Shown here piece by piece: positions 61,031 through 64,000 of a stretch of 64,000 nt of DNA; position 1 is the stretch's first letter; the number at the start of each line of letters is the position of its first letter. A program made the position numbers and the translations under genes. The notes under the pieces were generated by a model. The model had not been told where the DNA came from. It saw only the letters and a program-made list of their open reading frames with translations, and searched no databases. Origin of the DNA: Acorus gramineus (Eukaryota; Streptophyta; Magnoliopsida; Acorales; Acoraceae); NCBI GenBank assembly GCA_030737835.1, contig CM060850.1, positions 30,793,716 through 30,857,715 of the forward strand. The letters run 5' to 3'.

Positions 61031-61732
61031 TTTTGCATATGTACCCCTGTTATGATCTCTGGTTACATAAATACCCACGCTAGGATCCCGATTGCAAAAA
61101 TATTTCTCTTAAACTAATAAGCAGTGCTCTTGTACCCCTCTGTTATTCACCGTTAGCAAAATAGAATCGACCATGGTTAATTTGTTAACCACACATATGA
61201 AGATTACCTATCTACCCCCAACTAATACTACCCTTACCTGACTTGAATACCCCCTCACCCTCTCTCGAAAACCCTCTCCCAATGATTTCTTCTCCACTAA
61301 ACCCTACCCTAGATCCTCTTTCTCTCAACCAAACCCTAGGCTCCAACTATAGGACTATTCATGGAACTACTCACTGAGATTTTGATTTGAGGAAGGGGAA
61401 ACAAATGAATGAGAGAAGATGAGGGGACTTTTCCTCTGATTTGAAGGAGGAAACACATGAGTTTTGGCCGAAAAATTTGGAAAAACAGAGAGAAAAAGGA
61501 TGAAGAAGAAGGAGATAGGTTCAGCCAAATAAACAAGTTGAAGGAGGGTATATTTGATTTTTCTATGCACTTAACAAATGGTAACTGTGATTTTTAACCA
61601 GATCTCACGGATCCTAACCATGGGGAGCGTCGGAGCGCTGCTTATTAGTTTAAGAGGGGTATTTTTGTAATCAGGATTCTAACAGAGGTATTTCTGTAAT
61701 CAAAGATCTTTAACAGAGATATATGTGCAAAA
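61031..61732. mobile_element. MULE-like element with long inverted ends
   Basis: Inverted ends of about 100 bp: TTTTGCATATGTACCCCTGT on the left and, reversed, TTTTGCACATATATCTCTGT on the right, both reaching a shared CTTAAACTAATAAGCAGYGCTC block. A 9-bp duplication cannot be read in the A-rich flanks. The central part has short open frames (61336-61570, minus) that look like low-complexity sequence. Confidence 0.6.
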
Positions 61733-61789
61733 AAAACCTAAAAAAATATAGGAGTGAAAGAAAGCATGATTTGTGAATCACACCTCTAA

Positions 61790-61945
61790 CTGAGACGGAG
61801 ACGTTTTATAAAAGAATAAAAACAAAAAACCGGTCAACGCTGTCACGATCTTAGTTTTAGAGGTTATTTTTTTGTTAATATTGGATGAGCGGGGCTAAAG
61901 TTGCTAATATTTGCTTTAGGGGGGGTTATTTTTACAAATTATCCT
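61790..61945. repeat. Right-end fragment of the foldback family
   Basis: CCGGTCAACGCTGTCACGAT, followed by TTGGATGAGCGGGGCTAAAG and GCTAATATTTGCTTTAGGGG, matches the right end of the 3631-4313 element. Together with the left-like piece near 59972 it may be one old copy later split by the hAT and MULE-like insertions. Confidence 0.5.
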
Positions 61946-62470
61946 TGTAAAAAAAAATTATTTTCACGATCTTCCGACTTATTGAAACTGCTGTTCTTCT
62001 ATACATATCTCTATCTTTCCCAGGTTTAATTTGCTAGTTATCATGAATGTATAATATATGCCGAGTAACTGAAATGGTGAATGATAGTCGAAATGCACTA
62101 GCTAGGTGGAATCTGGTTGATGTGACTTGAAGTTTAAAATTTCAATATTTGTTTTCAAATTTTGACTAAAGTTTTTTTTATTGGTAAGCAAAATTGTAAT
62201 CCCATAAAAATGTATGAGGATGGCCCGATTCGGTGACCCGTCATGAATCGCTAACGTGACAAAATCGATTCGATAAAGTTCATTCTCTGAAGAACCCATC
62301 ATCATATACGCTACGCTAGGCCCAGACCCAAAACTAAAGGATTTTTAATGGATGTAGTGATTGATGGGTCCAGCCCAAAACCAAACGCTGATTAATAATA
62401 GTGCGTTAGGGCCCCAAAACCCCCAACCCCAAATTGCGAAGAAGAGGAAGCACTCATTGTCGCGGGAGAG

Positions 62471-62500
62471 AACAGAAGAAGAAGAAGAAGAAGAAGAAGA
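62471..62500. repeat. (GAA)n run before the SHH-like start codon
   Basis: About nine GAA/AGA repeats end one base before GATGGGGAGG, within the probable 5' UTR. Confidence 0.85.
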
Positions 62501-62501
62501 G

Positions 62502-62555
62502 ATGGGGAGGCCACCGAGTTCCGGAGGGGGCGCCTTTCGCTTCACCCAGTCTGAG
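62502..62555 (+). CDS. First exon of an SHH1/SHH2-like SAWADEE homeodomain gene (partial)
   Basis: The ATG at 62502 opens MGRPPSSGGGAFRFTQSE, followed by GAG/GTCTCT as a possible donor (62556). The start MGRPPSNGGPAFRF is characteristic of plant SAWADEE homeodomain homologues, DNA-methylation or chromatin factors that read histone H3 marks. Only 18 codons are visible; the homeodomain and SAWADEE domain would lie in later exons, which I did not find before the window end. The donor is weak (GTCTCT), so the exon border is provisional. Confidence 0.55.
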
Positions 62556-64000
62556 GTCTCTGCAACAAAAATCCGTCATTCCAATAACATGTTTTTATTT
62601 ATTTTTTTATATGTATGTTTGTATGTGTTTATGATTGCAACAAAAATCTGCCACTTACATTCATCAATCGTCTCAAATAGGTTTTTTTTTTTTTTTTTAT
62701 AACAATTGTCCATAGATTCGAAAACAGAATGAGCCAAAAAATTAGCTTTTTTCCCATAAAAATGTAAATGATGGACCAACAAATGATTTAAGGAATGATA
62801 TGGATGAGTTTCCCTTCTTTGCTTCAGTTACCTCCCTTTTTTTTTTCCTAATTCTTTTGAAGATAGGTGGACTGATAATGCCTATAGTTCCTGATGCGAA
62901 GATAAAACAGAAGTCCTTGTTGGATTTTGTGTTCTGTCCATGTATGCCATAGAATCCCATTGTAGATTTTTTTACTAATTCACTACCGCTGCAGACGTAA
63001 TAAATAAATTGGAGAGGGGTCAAACAGTCTTACTGAATGCTTTTGATGATGGAAAAAAAATTCTTGATTCACATGGAACAATGTGAATGAAATTCTGATG
63101 TTGCAAATTTATAGCTGAAATTAGAGTGTGGCCAAGTTTGTTTCTTAAGTGGCATACCGGCATTTGATCGATTCTAATTGGCTTATTCTGTATGATCGCA
63201 TCTTCCAAAGGGAAGGAGCACATATCGAGAATACGTGGGCAGCGATCACGGCTACTCTAAGAACTTGGGTTCTATTATCCTTGGATGCAACCCACCATCT
63301 ATCATCATGGGAGTCAGTTGGAAAGGGCCGATGTTTGGGTGAAACTTTGTTAGGTCTCCCCTCCCGGGTCTTTTTTTTTCTTTCCAAAGTTTACTTTGTT
63401 TTAATTTTGATTTGGAGATTTCTCATCTCATTTTGTTCAAGGGGCAATTTATTTTAATATATTGCTCTTATCCTCTTTTCAAAAAAAGAAAAAGAAAAAA
63501 AGTAGCATCTGATCAATTCATATTTTTTTTCCCTTTATGTGGGTGTGTGTTGGCGATTTCAAAGTCTACACTGTTACTCTTAGAGAATAAGATGTGTCTT
63601 TTACTCTCTCTTTTTACTTGATTACTTAAAGACAGGGATGCCATCAAATATGGATTCTAAATGATATCCATTAATGTACAATGTCTTAGTCATGCCCGCA
63701 TATGAATTTGAATCCACATATCTCCAATCCATATCCGCTACAGTGACACCCTTATAAAATCTCACTAACTAGACCATAAATATGACATCAGTTAATGCTG
63801 AACTGCCAAAACTACATTAATAAAAGCTCAATGATAGCTTAACTTATATGCCTTCTGGACGTATCATAAAAAAATGACCCAGGCTAATCTAAAAAGATAA
63901 CAATCCATCACTTCTCCTTCTTTCACATAATCTTGCAGTTATTTATTAAAAATCTGATTTTGATAAAGTTACCTCTTTATGTTATCTCTTTTTAAAGGTT
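62556..64000 (+). other. Presumed first intron of the SHH-like gene
   Basis: AT-rich sequence with poly-T runs and a short LINE tail (63175-63505). No further homeodomain exon could be recognised before the end of the window. Confidence 0.4.
63175..63505 (+). mobile_element. 5'-truncated LINE tail
   Basis: The first part has an open frame with RIFQREGAHIENTWAAI and RTWVLLSLDA, like the end of a plant L1 ORF2 after its RNase H/zinc-knuckle region. A T-rich 3' UTR follows, ending in an A-rich tail (63482-63501). The flanks CATTTGATCGATTC (63161-63174) and CATCTGATCAATTC (63506-63519) agree at 12 of 14 positions, a target duplication typical of LINE insertion. Confidence 0.6.

Noticed and set aside
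1-64000. CRISPR arrays, rRNA and tRNA genes
   Set aside because: None seen; the tandem repeats present lack the regular repeat-spacer pattern of CRISPR, and the only tRNA-like match is the primer site of the TRIM element.

Overview
The window is nuclear DNA from a flowering plant. Its genes have GT-AG introns, the long AT-rich intergenic DNA is packed with miniature transposons, and the recognisable proteins are plant-type: BAHD acyltransferases, an NHL/LEA_2 protein, a DUF1005 protein, a UPF0114 protein, RPN5 and an SHH-like homeodomain protein. The very GC-rich BAHD exons against AT-rich introns would fit a monocot, but the species cannot be fixed from the sequence alone.

Left part (about 3.5-31 kb): two tandem copies of one block, A at about 3571-21207 and B at about 21443-30915. 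Each block carries one complete two-exon BAHD acyltransferase gene of the benzyl-alcohol O-benzoyltransferase type. The two 456-residue products differ at 16 positions. Downstream of each gene is a minus-strand exon-like segment of an unrecognised gene, with lengths of 125 nt in A and 126 nt in B. The copies have diverged mainly through insertions. A gained a foldback element, a 1.9-kb Mutator-like element and a composite of nearly 9.7 kb. B gained a 1.05-kb inverted-repeat element just upstream of its promoter, a Mutator-type MITE in its intron and a miniature LTR element (TRIM).

The most striking object is an 8236-bp Helitron (11715-19950, minus strand) inside copy A. It has a canonical TCTATACTAC start, a terminal hairpin and a CTAG end, and sits between A and T. 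It carries decayed exon pieces of at least three unrelated host genes: an NDR-type AGC kinase, an FKBP protein resembling PASTICCINO1, and SKP1. All lie in the Helitron's own orientation, and no Rep/helicase was seen, so it looks like a non-autonomous, gene-capturing Helitron.

Middle part (31-43 kb): gene-poor DNA with MITEs, a CACGTG-box cluster, a GC-rich island and a possible minus-strand promoter with a non-coding first exon near 34.2 kb.

Right part (43-64 kb): the conserved genic segment. It holds a TATA promoter with a CT-rich leader that probably belongs to the DUF1005 gene, an intronless NHL gene lying antisense inside that leader's putative intron, the DUF1005 coding exons, a five-exon UPF0114 gene, the eleven-exon RPN5 gene, and a small secreted-peptide gene whose CEP-like peptide lies in a different frame from its signal peptide. 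At the right edge is the first exon of an SHH1/SHH2-like gene, with a short LINE tail in its presumed intron. The genes do not form a pathway; apart from the BAHD pair they are ordinary independent plant genes.
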